From Diploptera punctata (taxonomy: Eukaryota; Arthropoda; Insecta; Blattodea; Blaberidae), in the NCBI GenBank assembly GCA_030220185.1, contig JASPKZ010007525.1, positions 496,001 to 560,000 of the forward strand: a DNA stretch of 64,000 bases, in the 5' to 3' direction. Within the stretch, counting starts at the first letter, position 1; every line of letters begins with the position of its first letter. Below the pieces are notes generated by a model. That model was not told the DNA's origin. It did not search any database and saw only the letters and a list, made by a program, of their open reading frames with translations. The translations under genes and the position numbers were made by a program. Below are positions 1 through 9,940 of this stretch, piece after piece.

Positions 1-364
1 GAATATCCAACTGAGATTCTTTCCCTCTAATGATGGGTAAATTGAGATCTCTGAAATTTGTTGAGATAAGAAAAATTAGTATGTATACTTTCAGTTCAAT
101 CTCCTGGGAAATTACTTTGCTGATGGGATCTTATGACTTGCCACCCATTTAAAAGAGTGTCCAGAATTTGTCTCTGATCATATTAAATAGTTATAACAAA
201 TTTTGCTTGTGACTTCAATAACATTTTTATAACAATGTTTTTTGCCAGTGCTTTATTTGCAATCTTTCTATTATTCGTAATACAAAGAATCTGTGACAAA
301 TATTGCAAATATTGCCTGCACCATGTGTGTACCAGTGACTGACAACTGACAAACACTAACAAAA
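1..364. other. AT-rich sequence, no gene seen
   Basis: I see no conserved reading frame, RNA gene or repeat in this stretch. Confidence 0.4.
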
Positions 365-599
365 TTTTTTTTCATCATCAACAATAGCAAGGATTAAGCC
401 CAATGGTCTGTTCTGATCTCATTATAGGTCGAATTGGTCCTTCCATCTCTTCAATGGTCTTCCCAACATTCTTCTCCCTTTTGATTTATAATTATACTTT
501 CTTCTTGGTATGCACTGTTCATTTATTCATAATACGTGCTGAAGATAAGCATTTTGATACTATTTTATTCTTTCATAGAGATTAAATATATTAAGTTCT
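365..599 (-). pseudogene. LINE 3' end (left half of an interrupted non-LTR element)
   Basis: Read on the minus strand, a broken frame gives the basic motif GRPLKRWKDQF near 430-460 and then a stop and a short A/T-rich end. This resembles the extreme C-terminus of the reverse-transcriptase ORF of insect non-LTR retrotransposons. The frame continues across the 600-1528 insertion: TELNI on the right flank is followed here by FNLYERIK. The element was therefore one LINE before the tRNA-like insertion landed in it. It is decayed, with internal stops. Similar 3' ends occur at 30498-30720 and 40636-40720. Confidence 0.55.
588..599. repeat. Left 12-bp target-site duplication of the tRNA-like palindrome
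   Basis: ATATTAAGTTCT occurs here and again at 1529-1540, exactly flanking the insertion at 600-1528. It encodes part of TELNI in the split LINE. Confidence 0.75.
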
Positions 600-620
600 A
601 TTTAAAGAGAAAAATTATAC

Positions 621-693
621 GCTCAGACCGGGACTTGAACCCGGGACCCTTGGTTTTCTAGTCCAAGTGCTCTACCATTTGAGCTACCTGAGC
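621..693 (-). tRNA. tRNA-like sequence, copy 1
   Basis: It folds as a cloverleaf. The acceptor pairs GCTCAGG with TCTGAGC, the D arm carries AGCTCAAATGGTAGAGC (box A region), and the T arm carries GGTTCAAGTCC (box B). The anticodon stem is imperfect; with a 7-nt loop CTAGAAA the anticodon would be AGA (Ser), but the long variable arm of tRNA-Ser is missing. It sits inside a mobile repeat and is probably not a housekeeping tRNA gene. Confidence 0.5.
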
Positions 694-922
694 AGGTACC
701 GATCTAAACGCAAATCTTTCTCTATATACGTTGAAATTCCCGCCCCAAATGCTTTGAAGCCTTTGCTTCTATCTTTGCAAATGGCGGCTCCTATATTAAG
801 AAGACATATTTGGGAATTATACATTACATTATAAATGCCAGTACGGCTATTTTCGATGTTTTTATTATTAATTTCATACATCTCAATGATGGATAAATCA
901 TATTTAAAGAGAAAAATTATAC

Positions 923-995
923 GCTCAGACCGGGACTTGAACCCGTGACCCTTGGTTTTCTAGTCCAAGTGCTCTACCATTTGAGCTACCTGAGC
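923..995 (-). tRNA. tRNA-like sequence, copy 2
   Basis: Near-identical to the sequence at 621-693. One visible change is in the T stem (cccgtgac instead of cccgggac on the plus strand). Same leader and trailer. Confidence 0.5.
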
Positions 996-1084
996 AAGTA
1001 CCGATCTAAACGCAAATCTTTCTCTATATACGTTGAAATTCCCGCCCCATATATAGAGAAAGATTTGCGTTTAGATCGGTACTT

Positions 1085-1157
1085 GCTCAGGTAGCTCAAA
1101 TGGTAGAGCACTTGGACTAGAAAACCAAGGGTCCCGGGTTCAAGTCCCGGTCTGAGC
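1085..1157 (+). tRNA. tRNA-like sequence, copy 3
   Basis: Mirror-image copy of 923-995 across the palindrome centre, with intact box A and box B regions followed by a T run (ataatttttctc) that could end Pol III transcription. Confidence 0.5.
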
Positions 1158-1386
1158 GTATAATTTTTCTCTTTAAATATGATTTATCCATCATTGAGAT
1201 GTATGAAATTAATAATAAAAACATCAAAAATAGCCGTACTGGCATTTATAATGTAATGTATAATTCCCAAATATGTCTTCTTAATATAGGAGCCGCCATT
1301 TGCAAAGATAGAAGCAAAGGCTTCAAAGCATTTGGGGCGGGAATTTCAACGTATATAGAGAAAGATTTGCGTTTAGATCGGTACTT

Positions 1387-1459
1387 GCTCAGGTAGCTCA
1401 AATGGTAGAGCACTTGGACTAGAAAACCAAGGGTCCCGGGTTCAAGTCCCGGTCTGAGC
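1387..1459 (+). tRNA. tRNA-like sequence, copy 4
   Basis: Mirror-image copy of 621-693, with the same T-rich trailer. The outer flank adds about 55 bp of unit body before the right target duplication. Confidence 0.5.
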
Positions 1460-1528
1460 GTATAATTTTTCTCTTTAAATATGATTTATCCATCATTGAG
1501 ATGTATGAAATTAATAATAAAAACATCG

Positions 1529-1690
1529 ATATTAAGTTCTGTTCTTATATCTTCGTTTATCTTTTTATCGGTCCTTTGGTATCCTGCTATTGCTCTCAAC
1601 ATCTTCATTTCAGCAGCCTCTATTTGTTTACTATCTGCCTTTGTTAATGTCCAGGTTTCACATCCATAGATAAGAGATGGAAATTTTTTT
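1529..1690 (-). pseudogene. LINE reverse-transcriptase C-terminal fragment (right half)
   Basis: The minus strand reads WTLTKADSKQIEAAEMK and then MLRAIAGYQRTDKKINEDI, a pattern typical of the C-terminal part of endonuclease/reverse transcriptase ORFs of insect LINEs. It joins in frame, through the duplicated target TELNI, to the fragment at 365-599. It is truncated on its upstream side near 1690. Confidence 0.7.
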
Positions 1691-1744
1691 TCATTACTAT
1701 AAAATATTTTTGTTCTGGAAGGCTATGTTCTATGACTTAATCCA

Positions 1745-2205
1745 TGTAGTAGTCTTCTTCTTTATAAAACTGTTATTCTCCCAGTTATATTATATGGATC
1801 CAAAACATGGACTCTAACTTTAAGGAAGGAGAAAAGGTTGCACCTATTTGAGAATAAAGTTTTTAGGAACATTTTAGGACCAAGGAGTAAACTACATAAC
1901 AGTGAGATACATAATCTTTATAGGAAACCAGATAGAATTAGAACAATTAAGTCTTGTAGACTGTGAGGGCTGAACATGAGACACGAATGGGGAATGAAAG
2001 ATGGGCATGGAAACTCCACGTAGGAAAACCAGAGGGAAAGCACTTGTAGGTAGGCCAAGAATGTGGTGGGAGAATAACATGAACCATGATTTGGGGAAAG
2101 TAGAATATACAGGGGATGATTGGAAAACATTGATTCAGGATAGGGATGCATGGAAAGCTTATGTCCACGTTGCCATGAACCTATGGGTTGATAGTGCCAG
2201 TTAGT
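1745..2205 (+). pseudogene. LINE 3' end fragment, GDDWKTL family
   Basis: The terminal frame is open from about 2001 to 2204 and contains GRPRMWWENNMNHDLG, TGDDWKTLIQDRD and AYVHVAMNLWVDSAS before the stop. Upstream (1745-2000) the frame has several stops but is still recognisable. It is the C-terminal end of a non-LTR retrotransposon ORF. The same end is found, more decayed, at 18705-18893 and 26170-26490, so it is a dispersed family with 5'-truncated copies. Confidence 0.65.
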
Positions 2206-2295
2206 TAGTAGTCTTCATCTTATGGAGGTGGTATAATCATCGAATCCTTGACTTTTTTTGGCAGTGAACTGGCTGCTTATTATTATGGCAGCGAC

Positions 2296-3085
2296 TTAAG
2301 GGGACAGGGTAGTCTGAGCATATGGTTGCTATTCAGCAGTGAAATCAAAACATGAAGGATTTTGGGTACATTTTTCTCAGAAACCCCTTGTAGTATAGAA
2401 TCATAATTTTCTGTGCTTATTATCATTATAATTAACAATATGCATGGCCAAAATAATTGGATTGTCTCTATTGGTTCAATGGGAAAAAAATATTTGCATT
2501 TGGAAAATAAAATTTTCTCAAAATGTTATTTTTAGATATTTAGGTACCATTTTCTCAAAAACTACTAGAGGTAGAAAGCTGAAATTTTGCATACTTCTAT
2601 TCCACGTTTTTATCAATATGTTCCGCCACTTTCACAAAGTTATAATAAAAATCATGGATTTTAGACTCTGAAAAGAATGACAAAATACTATTAATATTTA
2701 TTTATTTATTTTTCAAATGCAAATATTTTTTTTTCCCATTGAACCAATAGAGATAATCCAATTATTTTGGCCATGCATATTGTTAATTATAATGATAATA
2801 GGAACAGAAAATTATGATTCTATACTACAAGGGGTTTCTGAGAAAAATGTACCCAAAGTCCTTCATGTTTATAACATATAAAAAATATATATATTTCAGA
2901 TTTAAATTTTTTTATAAAATCAAGTATATAAGGTAGAGATATAAACTAAAAGCCAAAAATTCTCAAATTGGTTGTGTGCATGGTGTAAAATTTTCAGGCT
3001 TATTTATTTACAAGTTCATAAGAAATAGTAATTTTATTTCACTGCTGCATAGTAACCATATGCTCAGACTACCCTGTCCCCTTAA
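2296..3085. mobile_element. TTAA-flanked foldback (MITE-like) element
   Basis: TTAA stands at both ends (2296-2299 and 3082-3085). The ends are inverted repeats starting AGGGGACAGGGTAGTCTGAG. The arms extend inward, with interruptions, to the inverted block around 2440-2500 and 2715-2770 (ccaattattttggccatgca on the right arm). The loop of about 200 bp is AT-rich and shows no transposase. A TTAA target suggests a piggyBac- or Sola-type partner, which I cannot decide. Confidence 0.7.
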
Positions 3086-3325
3086 ATACTTACCTAGCAT
3101 CCAGTGCATGTGTACTGCTTCTTCCTAAACCACTGGCTTTTGGATCACTGTAACTTGATCACAACTGCTATTCATGGTTGTGTCATGGGTCTGCTCATTT
3201 TTAGTACTGCATACTACTGATAAAAAAATGGAAGATGTTCCAGCTTCTTATGAAGAGACCACCCAAATGGATTAATTAAATTTATATTAACAGTGTTGGT
3301 TGTAAAGCCTTATCTTAAGCTTTTC

Positions 3326-3443
<118 letters not shown>

Positions 3444-3848
3444 TCACACACATGCAGTGTCCATGTAACTTAATACAACTTAGCCTATATTGAGTACAAA
3501 CTCCTGTTCAGTAAGCTGTTCAAAGTGGTTTCCATCTACTTTTGCTACTTTTAACATCTTGGATAAAATTAGGTTTAATTCAATGAATAATTTTTTAGGT
3601 TCATAGGAGATTAAGTTCTTGGGCATATTAAATTTATTTTCCTGAATGTAATGTAGCTGGCAGCATACATTCTGTGGCAGAAGCATTATTATTGTTGTTA
3701 GAATCAACTGCAGAGCCTATCATCCCATATAATATGCATAATGTTTGTCTCAGTGCTTCTAGCAACTACATGCAATGTAAGCAGGTGAGTTTAAAGTTTA
3801 TTCTTTCTTCTTAGAAAACTGAATTCATTAGCAGTTAGTAAACTCAAT

Positions 3849-3890
3849 TAACTCCATGGTGCAATAGGCCTAGAAGGCCCTTGGGTACCT
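3849..3890 (-). mobile_element. Tail fragment of SINE family B
   Basis: Only the 3' end remains. The complement of gggccttctaggcctg and ccatgg matches the tail of the fuller copy at 30158-30492. Confidence 0.4.
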
Positions 3891-3926
3891 GTTATACATC
3901 CACATGTGTTAATCATGGAAATTGAC

Positions 3927-3938
3927 ATGTATTAGATT
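3927..3938. repeat. Left 12-bp target-site duplication of PLE-1
   Basis: ATGTATTAGATT here is repeated at 7305-7316, bracketing the whole inverted Penelope insertion. Confidence 0.75.
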
Positions 3939-4063
3939 TCAAAGTTAAAATTGGGAAACACATTATGAGGTTCTTAATTAATAAATTAATGAGTCATTTT
4001 AACATCTTACCTCATATTTCATGTTTTTTCAAACACGGTAACTATAGTTTTCAAATGATCTTG

Positions 4064-5082
4064 TCATTCATTTTCAACCGCCATTATGACTACCGGATAT
4101 TCGTTGGAATCTCCCTCTCTAACGTTGCCATCTGGTGTTGATTTGACGAACTTCGAGATATCGTTGCCATCTGGTGTTGATTCGATGAACTTCGAGATGA
4201 GGTCACGTTCATCCGGAATGTCGAAATTCATAGATTTAAATTTGTTCTTCTGTATAAATATTTTCTCCCAAACTGTCAAATCCAAAGGTTTTTCCAAATG
4301 TTTTAGAAGTTTAGCTTCTTTTTCGATTCTATGACCTTCCAACAAACTATTGTGCTGCAATAGCTGATTTTTCAATATCACCATTTTTAATATTTCTAAA
4401 GTGTTCCTTTGTGCGAGTGTCCAAATTTCTTTTTGTTTTTCCTATATATACTTTATTGCAATCTCGACAATCAATTTGATAAATTCCAGATTTTTTACTA
4501 TCTGGGGTGTTCATTTTCTTATTGGTTATTAATAAGTTACCAAGGCTAAATTTATTTATCGGTGCCAATGTAATATTGAATTTCTTGAAAATTTTTTGAA
4601 ATTTGTTATGTATTCCAGGATGATAAGTGATTTTCTTAAATTGTTTTCCTTTCTTTGAATCAGATTGCAGGGTAGTGTATTCTTTTAATCTTTTTTGTTG
4701 TCTGAATTTCTTCAATTTAGTTATAATTATTTCCTTTCCAAAACCATTTAAATTAGCTATGTCCAAAATGTGATTGTATTCTTTCTTAAAATCCTCTTCA
4801 TTTAGTGGAACACATTCAATAATCTATATATCAAACTGTTGAAAATTGCATGCTTATGCGCAATATGATTGAAACCTGAAGACTTTATGTAATTGTCAAT
4901 ATGAGTATCTTTTCTGTATATATTGAATTCAATTCTTTGTTGTTGTTCATTCCTTCTTATGTAGAGGTCCAAAAATGGGATTTGGTTATTATTTTCTAAT
5001 TCCATAGTAAATTTCACAGATTCATCCTGGAGGTTGAGTAATTTTAATGCATCTTCAATATATTTAGAATTTATAAGAAAAT
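4064..5082 (-). pseudogene. PLE-1 copy A: RT C-terminus plus GIY-YIG endonuclease
   Basis: This 5'-truncated copy begins within the reverse transcriptase, just after the YVDD region (SKYIEDALKLLNLQDESV). It continues through the linker into a GIY-YIG nuclease (GIYQIDCRDCNKVYIGKTKR at about 4425-4485). It is broken at about 4801, by a stop in the linker near 4530, and again near 4350. The C-terminal tail holds a short in-frame repeat (ESTPDGNDISKF, KSTPDGN). The GIY-YIG nuclease is expected to nick target DNA for primed reverse transcription. The copy ends in MAVENE, followed by the 3' hammerhead-like region. Confidence 0.8.
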
Positions 5083-5103
5083 TGCTACACAAACAAGAAA
5101 TTT

Positions 5104-7219
5104 AAAAATTTAATCCAGAAACGACATAATGTACCTAATCAAAGAATTGAAAAAGATTGCAATAGAATTGAATCAATCAACAAAAAACAAAATTCAAATG
5201 ACAATAACAATGTTGTTAATCTTTCAGAAATAGAATTGACCGAAGAAGAAAATAAATTATTGAATCTTGGACTAAAAACTTGTGTGAATTTCTCAAATAA
5301 AATAGAAGACTACGTAGCTGACATTGAGATTGCAATTTCAGATCTTAAAGTTGAAGACAAAATTATAATTAGGAGAAATTGTGAAAACATTTTTGAAAAT
5401 ATAAATGAAAAACCAAAAAACAATAGAGCCATTAAGACATGAAAATATTGAAGAATATCAACAACAAAAAAGCAATAATTTCGAAAGCCGATAAGGAAAC
5501 AAAATTGTAATTTTGAATAAAGACGATTATATAAACAGAATGAACCTTCTCTTAAATTCAAATGAATATGAAGAAATTACATGCAATCCTCTTCCAAAAG
5601 CAATAAAATCATTTACTAATACAATAAAAAACATCAAATATGCCATCAAAGAACAAGATAAATACAAGTTGAAAGTATCAAACCCACAGATTCCAAAATT
5701 GTATGGGCTCCCAAAAATACATAAAGAGGGAAATAAGATGAGACCCATTATTAATAATATTGGCTCACCTTGTTACAATTTGGCAAAATGGCTTACTAAG
5801 AAATTTAATGAACTACCAAGTTTCGACAACAAAAGTATTGAAAATTCAATTGAATTAGTTAATGAACTGAATAATATCACATTGGATTGTAATGATAGAT
5901 TGGTTTCTTTTGATGTCATTTCTTTATTTCCGAGCGTCCCAATTGGGAAGATGTTAAATATTTAGAAAAATGGCTTATTTCCTTGAAACTACAAAGAGAA
6001 ATAATTAATGAATATTTGAATCTTACAAAACTTTGTATCGACTACAATTTTTTTACCTTCAATGAAAAATTTTATAAACAAATCTCAGGTCTGGCTATGG
6101 GAAACCCACTTTCACCATTTTTGGCAAATTTATTTATGGTTATTTAGAATGTCATATCACCAATGCTTATCCCTGGATGTTCAAATGTTGGTATAGATAT
6201 GTGGATGATATTTTCTCTGTGATAAATTCTAAATATATTGAAGATGCATTAAAATTACTCAACCTCCAGGATGAATCTGTGAAATTTACTATGGAATTAG
6301 AAAATAATAACCAATCCCATTTTTGGACCTCTACATAAGAAGGAATGAACAACAACAAAGAATTGAATTCAATATATACAGAAAAGATACTCATATTGAC
6401 AATTACATAAAGTCTTCAGGTTTCAATCATATTGCGCATAAGCATGCAATTTTCAACAGTTTGATATATAGATTATTGAATGTTCCACTAAATGAAGAGG
6501 ATTTTAAGAAAGAATACAATCACATTTTGGACATAGCTAATTTAAATGGTTTTGGAAAGGAAATAATTATAACTAAATTGAAGAAATTCAGACAACAAAA
6601 AAGATTAAAAGAATACACTACCCTGCAATCTGATTCAAAGAAAGGAAAACAATTTAAGAAAATCACTTATCATCCTGGAATACATAACAAATTTCAAAAA
6701 ATTTTCAAGAAATTCAATATTACATTGGCACCGATAAATAAATTTAGCCTTGGTAACTATTAATAACCAATAAGAAAATGAACACCCCAGATAGTAAAAA
6801 ATCTGGAATTTATCAAATTGATTGTCGAGATTGCAATAAAGTATATATAGGAAAAACAAAAAGAAATTTGGACACTCGCACAAAGGAACACTTTAGAAAT
6901 ATTAAAAATGGTGATATTGAAAAATCAGCTATTGCAGCACATAGTTTGTTGGAAGGTCATAGAATCGAAAAAGAAGCTAAACTTCTAAAACATTTGGAAA
7001 AACCTTTGGATTTGACAGTTTGGGAGAAAATATTTATACAGAAGAACAAATTTAAATCTATGAATTTCGACATTCCGGATGAACGTGACCTCATCTCGAA
7101 GTTCATCACCAGATGGCAACGATATCTCGAAGTTCGTCAAATCAACACCAGATGGCAACGTTAGAGAGGGAGATTCCAACGAATATCCGGTAGTCATAAT
7201 GGCGGTTGAAAATGAATGA
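5104..7219 (+). pseudogene. PLE-1 copy B: Penelope reverse transcriptase and GIY-YIG endonuclease
   Basis: Order: an N-terminal region (about 5104-5440), RT fingers and palm (5513-5965, with PKLYGLPKIHKEG and MRPIINNIGSP), the SGLAMGNPLSPFLANLF block at about 6090-6140, the catalytic YVDD at 6198-6209, a linker with IPFLDLYIRR, and the GIY-YIG nuclease (about 6778-7000, YIGKT at about 6844). The RT would copy element RNA into chromosomal DNA. Frame changes or stops fall near 5440, 5495, 5965, 6147, 6320 and 6763. Near the end an 8-nt deletion relative to copy A shifts the TPDGN repeat out of frame. This copy is not expected to be functional. Confidence 0.85.
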
Positions 7220-7237
7220 CAAGATCATTTGAAAACT
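7204..7237 (+). ncRNA. Hammerhead-like RNA core at the PLE-1 3' end
   Basis: GGTTGAAAAT, a 6-bp stem (GAATGA/TCATTT) and GAAAACT overlap the stop codon. GGT and ACT can pair to close the structure. The arrangement matches the cores in the neighbouring hairpins (see findings). It is divergent from a canonical hammerhead. Confidence 0.4.
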
Positions 7238-7304
7238 ATAGTTACCGTGTTTGAAAAAACATGAAATATGAGGTAAGATGTTAAAATGACTCATTAATTT
7301 ATTA

Positions 7305-7316
7305 ATGTATTAGATT
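7305..7316. repeat. Right 12-bp target-site duplication of PLE-1
   Basis: Second copy of ATGTATTAGATT. Confidence 0.75.
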
Positions 7317-7472
7317 GTCTGATTAGTGATATTGGTTTTTATGTTTGATGTTTTATAAGATACAATTGGTTTACTTTGGTTTGCCAATGTTATTTACAGG
7401 ATGCCAGTGGCTAGTATTGCATACATTGCAAATATGTGTCAGCATCAGTTGTTATTAAACAGTCACAAAATG

Positions 7473-7486
7473 GAATTTACAAAGTT
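7473..7486. repeat. 14-bp target duplication, left of hairpin H1
   Basis: GAATTTACAAAGTT is repeated at 7732-7745. It encodes EFTK of the mariner N-terminus. Confidence 0.8.
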
Positions 7487-7731
7487 ATGTAGGTAGGAAA
7501 TAACACTATGAGGTTTATTTTAATTTAGTTGAATTGTTTCTTGACTCACCTCATACTTCTTAACTCCCTCGCGATCCGGATTTCGTCACTCTATTTGTGA
7601 CATTCTCAATGCTGTTCATGTCAGTTGTGAACATGAACAGCATTGAGAATGTCACAAATAGAGTGATGAAATCCGGATCGCGAGGGAGTTAAGAAGTATG
7701 AGGTGAGTCAAGAAACAACTCAACTAAATTA
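7487..7731. mobile_element. PLE-tail hairpin insertion H1
   Basis: Near-perfect inverted arms (7521-7620 and 7632-7731) surround an 11-nt loop. The left side carries the extra terminal box ggaaataacactatgaggtt; the right side stops without it. The arms contain CCTCATACTT/AAGTATGAGG and a hammerhead-like core at 7643-7671. It is flanked by a 14-bp target duplication, so it inserted as a unit into the mariner. Confidence 0.75.
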
Positions 7732-8522
7732 GAATTTACAAAGTTTGAGATTAGAGTCGTAAGCTCTACTGGGAACAAGGTTATAAAGCTGAAGCCATGG
7801 TTTGAAGTGCATGTGAAACAGAAGGAGAAGGTATCATTCGTGAGCGTATCAGATTCCAACAGTTTCAATACTGGAGTAGAAAACACTTAAAGATTTATCA
7901 CATCCTCGAAGACTTAAAGTATGGGATATTGAGAATACGTGCAGAGTTTTGGAAGAAAATCTACAAAAAATACTCGTGAGCTGTCAGAAGAACTTGATGC
8001 ATCAAAAGATACCATACATCACCAGATTAAGACACTTGAAAAATCATGCAAAAGCTGTAGATCTGCACCTCATGAATTGACACCTTATCAGCTTTAACGT
8101 TAAGCAGATTTCTTTTTTCTTTTAAAAAATACAATAGGAAGTAACATTAAGAGGTTTACTTAATAATTAAGTTATTTGGTCTGTATATTCTTACCTCTTA
8201 TGGTTGTTTTTTTGTTGAACATTAGCTCCATTTTCAGCTATTATGGACTGATTTTTTTCAAGTTGTTGGCCCTGATTATTGACTCCTCCTCCCTCTTCCT
8301 GTGGTCCTATAAACTTGCTAATTAGGTTCCTTTCCCAGGGAATTTCAGAATTCATAATTCTTCTCCTTGTTGATCTGTATGCAATTATGAATTTTTAATT
8401 CTTGGGGAAAGGTACCTAATTAGCAAGTTCATAGGACCATAGAAGAGGGAGGAGAAGTCAAGAATCAGGACTGACAACTGTCTGTAATAGCTGAAGATGG
8501 GGCCAACAAGCCTTGAAACATA

Positions 8523-8857
8523 CGGTGAAATTAAATGTTTCTTGGTGAAATTTCACCATAAATTAAACCTCATAGTGATTAATTCCTATAAAAGTTAAAA
8601 ATAAATGTTTCTTACCTCTCCTCATATAAATCTTCTAAGTAGTACTTTTTTGGTGACTGATGTTATGTTGATCGGAAGAAACTCTTCTTTCTTCTGATCG
8701 ACATAACATCAGTCGCCAAAACAGTACTGAAGATGAGACCATTATGGTCTCGAAATCGCAATCTACTTAGAAGATTTATATGAGGAGAGGTAAGAAACAT
8801 TTAATTTCACCATAAATTAAACCTCATAGTGATTAATTCCTATAAAAGTTAAATAAA
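8523..8857. mobile_element. PLE-tail hairpin insertion H3, nested in H2
   Basis: It is flanked by an 11-bp duplication CTTGAAACATA (8512-8522 and 8858-8868). The core is an inverted repeat (cttacctctcctcatataaa at 8613 and its complement near 8797). Both sides carry the same directly oriented tail (aaacctcatagtgattaatt at 8565 and 8819). This differs from the other hairpins, where the tail box is on one side only. Confidence 0.75.
8723..8767 (+). ncRNA. Best hammerhead-like RNA core (in H3)
   Basis: AGTA, then CTGAAGA plus one T, then a perfect 6-bp stem II (GAGACC/GGTCTC), then GAA, a 2-bp stem III (AT/AT around CGCA), C at the cleavage position, and TACT pairing with AGTA. All essential blocks of a minimal type I hammerhead are in order. 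The extra T before stem II is unusual. Confidence 0.5.
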
Positions 8858-9355
8858 CTTGAAACATATGTTCAACAAAAATAACCATAAGAGATAAGAA
8901 TATAATTATTAAGTGGATATCTGTTTGTCAGTTTATTGTTAATCCCATGGATGATAGATTTATCAGGAGAATTGTCACATGTGATGAAAAGTGGATCGAT
9001 TACCACAACTCTTGACACAGTGACTCACTCCCCATAAATCTGCTAAAGTTATCAGGTCTGGTGGAATTTTGAAAATATGATTCTCTGGAGTTTAATTCAA
9101 ATAGGCATGCAGAAATTTTGAGATGGAGATACCTGACATTAGTTAACTGAAATAGAATTCTCCCCAGCATATAGCCTTGATCTTGTGGCTTCAGATTACC
9201 ATCTGTTTCGATGCATGGCCCATTTTTTGCATGGAACAAATTTCTAAAACACTGAAGCCATGAAAGTGGGTCTCAACAAATTCTTTGCATCAGAAACCAG
9301 AGACTGATACTGTTGTGGGATAATAAACTTATCAAGACGTAGAATCTGATGGTCT

Positions 9356-9704
9356 TCTCTACTTGTGTGCTTTAATTCCTTGTCAGAAAACCTTCTTATT
9401 AGACAGAATCTATATTTAAGGCAGCAAGTTTTTTGACTATGGGCTGCTTGGTTTGGGTCCAATCCTAGGACCAGTCCTCTTTTAAAATGGATAAAGTCGG
9501 TGGAGTACAGGTCAAGTATCTCCATCTTCTCACACCATTGACAGTTTTGTATCCATTTTTCCACAAAATTCTTGGATATGCAAAGCATATTTCTGAAAAA
9601 TGAAGGTGTGGGAGCTAACTTGTCTCTTAGTGAAAATAGGCATCATTCAACTCATGAAGCAAATTATTATATAAATTGTGATAATTAATAATTTGAGTTA
9701 GATA
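9356..9704. other. No gene seen
   Basis: Apart from the end of the mariner fragment I see nothing supportable. A 114-codon minus-strand frame (9244-9588) matches nothing I recognise and partly overlaps the mariner. Confidence 0.4.
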
Positions 9705-9905
9705 TTATGACTCACCTCATAAATTGTAGATTTCTTGAAGGCTAGTTTCGATACACTACTTTTGTATCATTATCAATTCATTTAACATTTAAATATTAAT
9801 GTTATTATTTTTTTTATTAATATTGAGGTAAGATGTCCAGACTAAAAATAATATAATTAAAATAACCTCAAAATATAACTTCCTAAAATTAAATATTATA
9901 TTAAT
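9705..9905. mobile_element. PLE-tail hairpin remnant H4
   Basis: The left side has gactcacctcataaattg; the right side has attgaggtaagatgtccag followed by the tail box complement (aacctcaaaatataacttcc). A hammerhead-like core lies on the minus strand at 9741-9780 (6-bp stem GATACA/TGTATC then GAAAC). It ends about 40 bp before the host exon at 9941. Confidence 0.55.
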
Positions 9906-9940
9906 GTTATGTTTATACTTAATTCTTTCATTAATTACAG

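Larger units (their letters stand above)
600..1528. mobile_element. Palindromic insertion with four tRNA-like sequences
   Basis: The insertion contains two units in minus orientation and then the same units in plus orientation, folding around a centre near 1045 with a loop of about 20 nt. Each unit has a leader (gagaaagatttgcgtttaga), a 73-nt tRNA-like body and a T-rich trailer (ataatttttctcttt). The complete unit also has about 215 bp of unique body. A 12-bp direct repeat flanks the whole, as expected for an integrated mobile element rather than a local tRNA array. Near identity of the four copies points to recent formation. A palindromic assembly artefact is possible but would not explain the target duplication in the LINE. 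Confidence 0.7.
3939..7304. mobile_element. Penelope-like element PLE-1, inverted partial copy plus fuller copy
   Basis: One insertion with a 12-bp target duplication. A minus-strand partial copy (3939-5082) is joined head to head to a plus-strand fuller copy (about 5083-7304). The copies share the reverse-transcriptase C-terminal region, the GIY-YIG endonuclease and the 3' end. The left end is longer: it carries gggaaacacattatgaggtt outside the point where the right end stops. Inverted partial copies joined to a fuller copy are known for Penelope elements. Both copies are frame-broken. Confidence 0.85.
8114..8908. mobile_element. PLE-tail hairpin insertion H2 (interrupted by H3)
   Basis: The left arm begins taggaagtaacattaagagg and runs through tcttacctcttatggttg. 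The right arm resumes after H3 as caaaaataaccataagag. Inner arms pair around 8262-8340 and 8395-8475. A diverged 14-bp duplication (ttaagcagatttct at 8100, ttaagtggatatct at 8909) fits a target duplication in the mariner. A hammerhead-like core is at 8487-8519. Confidence 0.6.
7460..9355 (+). pseudogene. Decayed mariner transposase, split by two hairpin insertions
   Basis: Three separated blocks make up one transposase: an N-terminus at 7470-7486, continuing at 7745-8100 (TRELSEELDASKDTIHHQIK, then PHELTP) and at 8909-9355. The last block has the first catalytic aspartate region (RRIVTCDEKWIDYH) and the third (LVASDYHLFRCMAHFLHG), and ends near CCGI. Breaks are at hairpin H1 (7487-7731) and hairpin H2 (8114-8908). 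Stops and frameshifts are frequent. The family cuts and pastes at TA sites; the ends were not identified. Confidence 0.7.

Noticed and set aside
684..1396. Identical 65-codon frames on both strands of the tRNA-like palindrome
   Set aside because: They are the same repeat body read twice, ending in the tRNA leader; no protein features.
621..1459. Housekeeping tRNA gene cluster
   Set aside because: The four copies lie inside one insertion with a target duplication, and the anticodon arm is imperfect.
9244..9588. 114-codon minus-strand frame
   Set aside because: Partly antisense to the mariner remnant and unlike any family I know.
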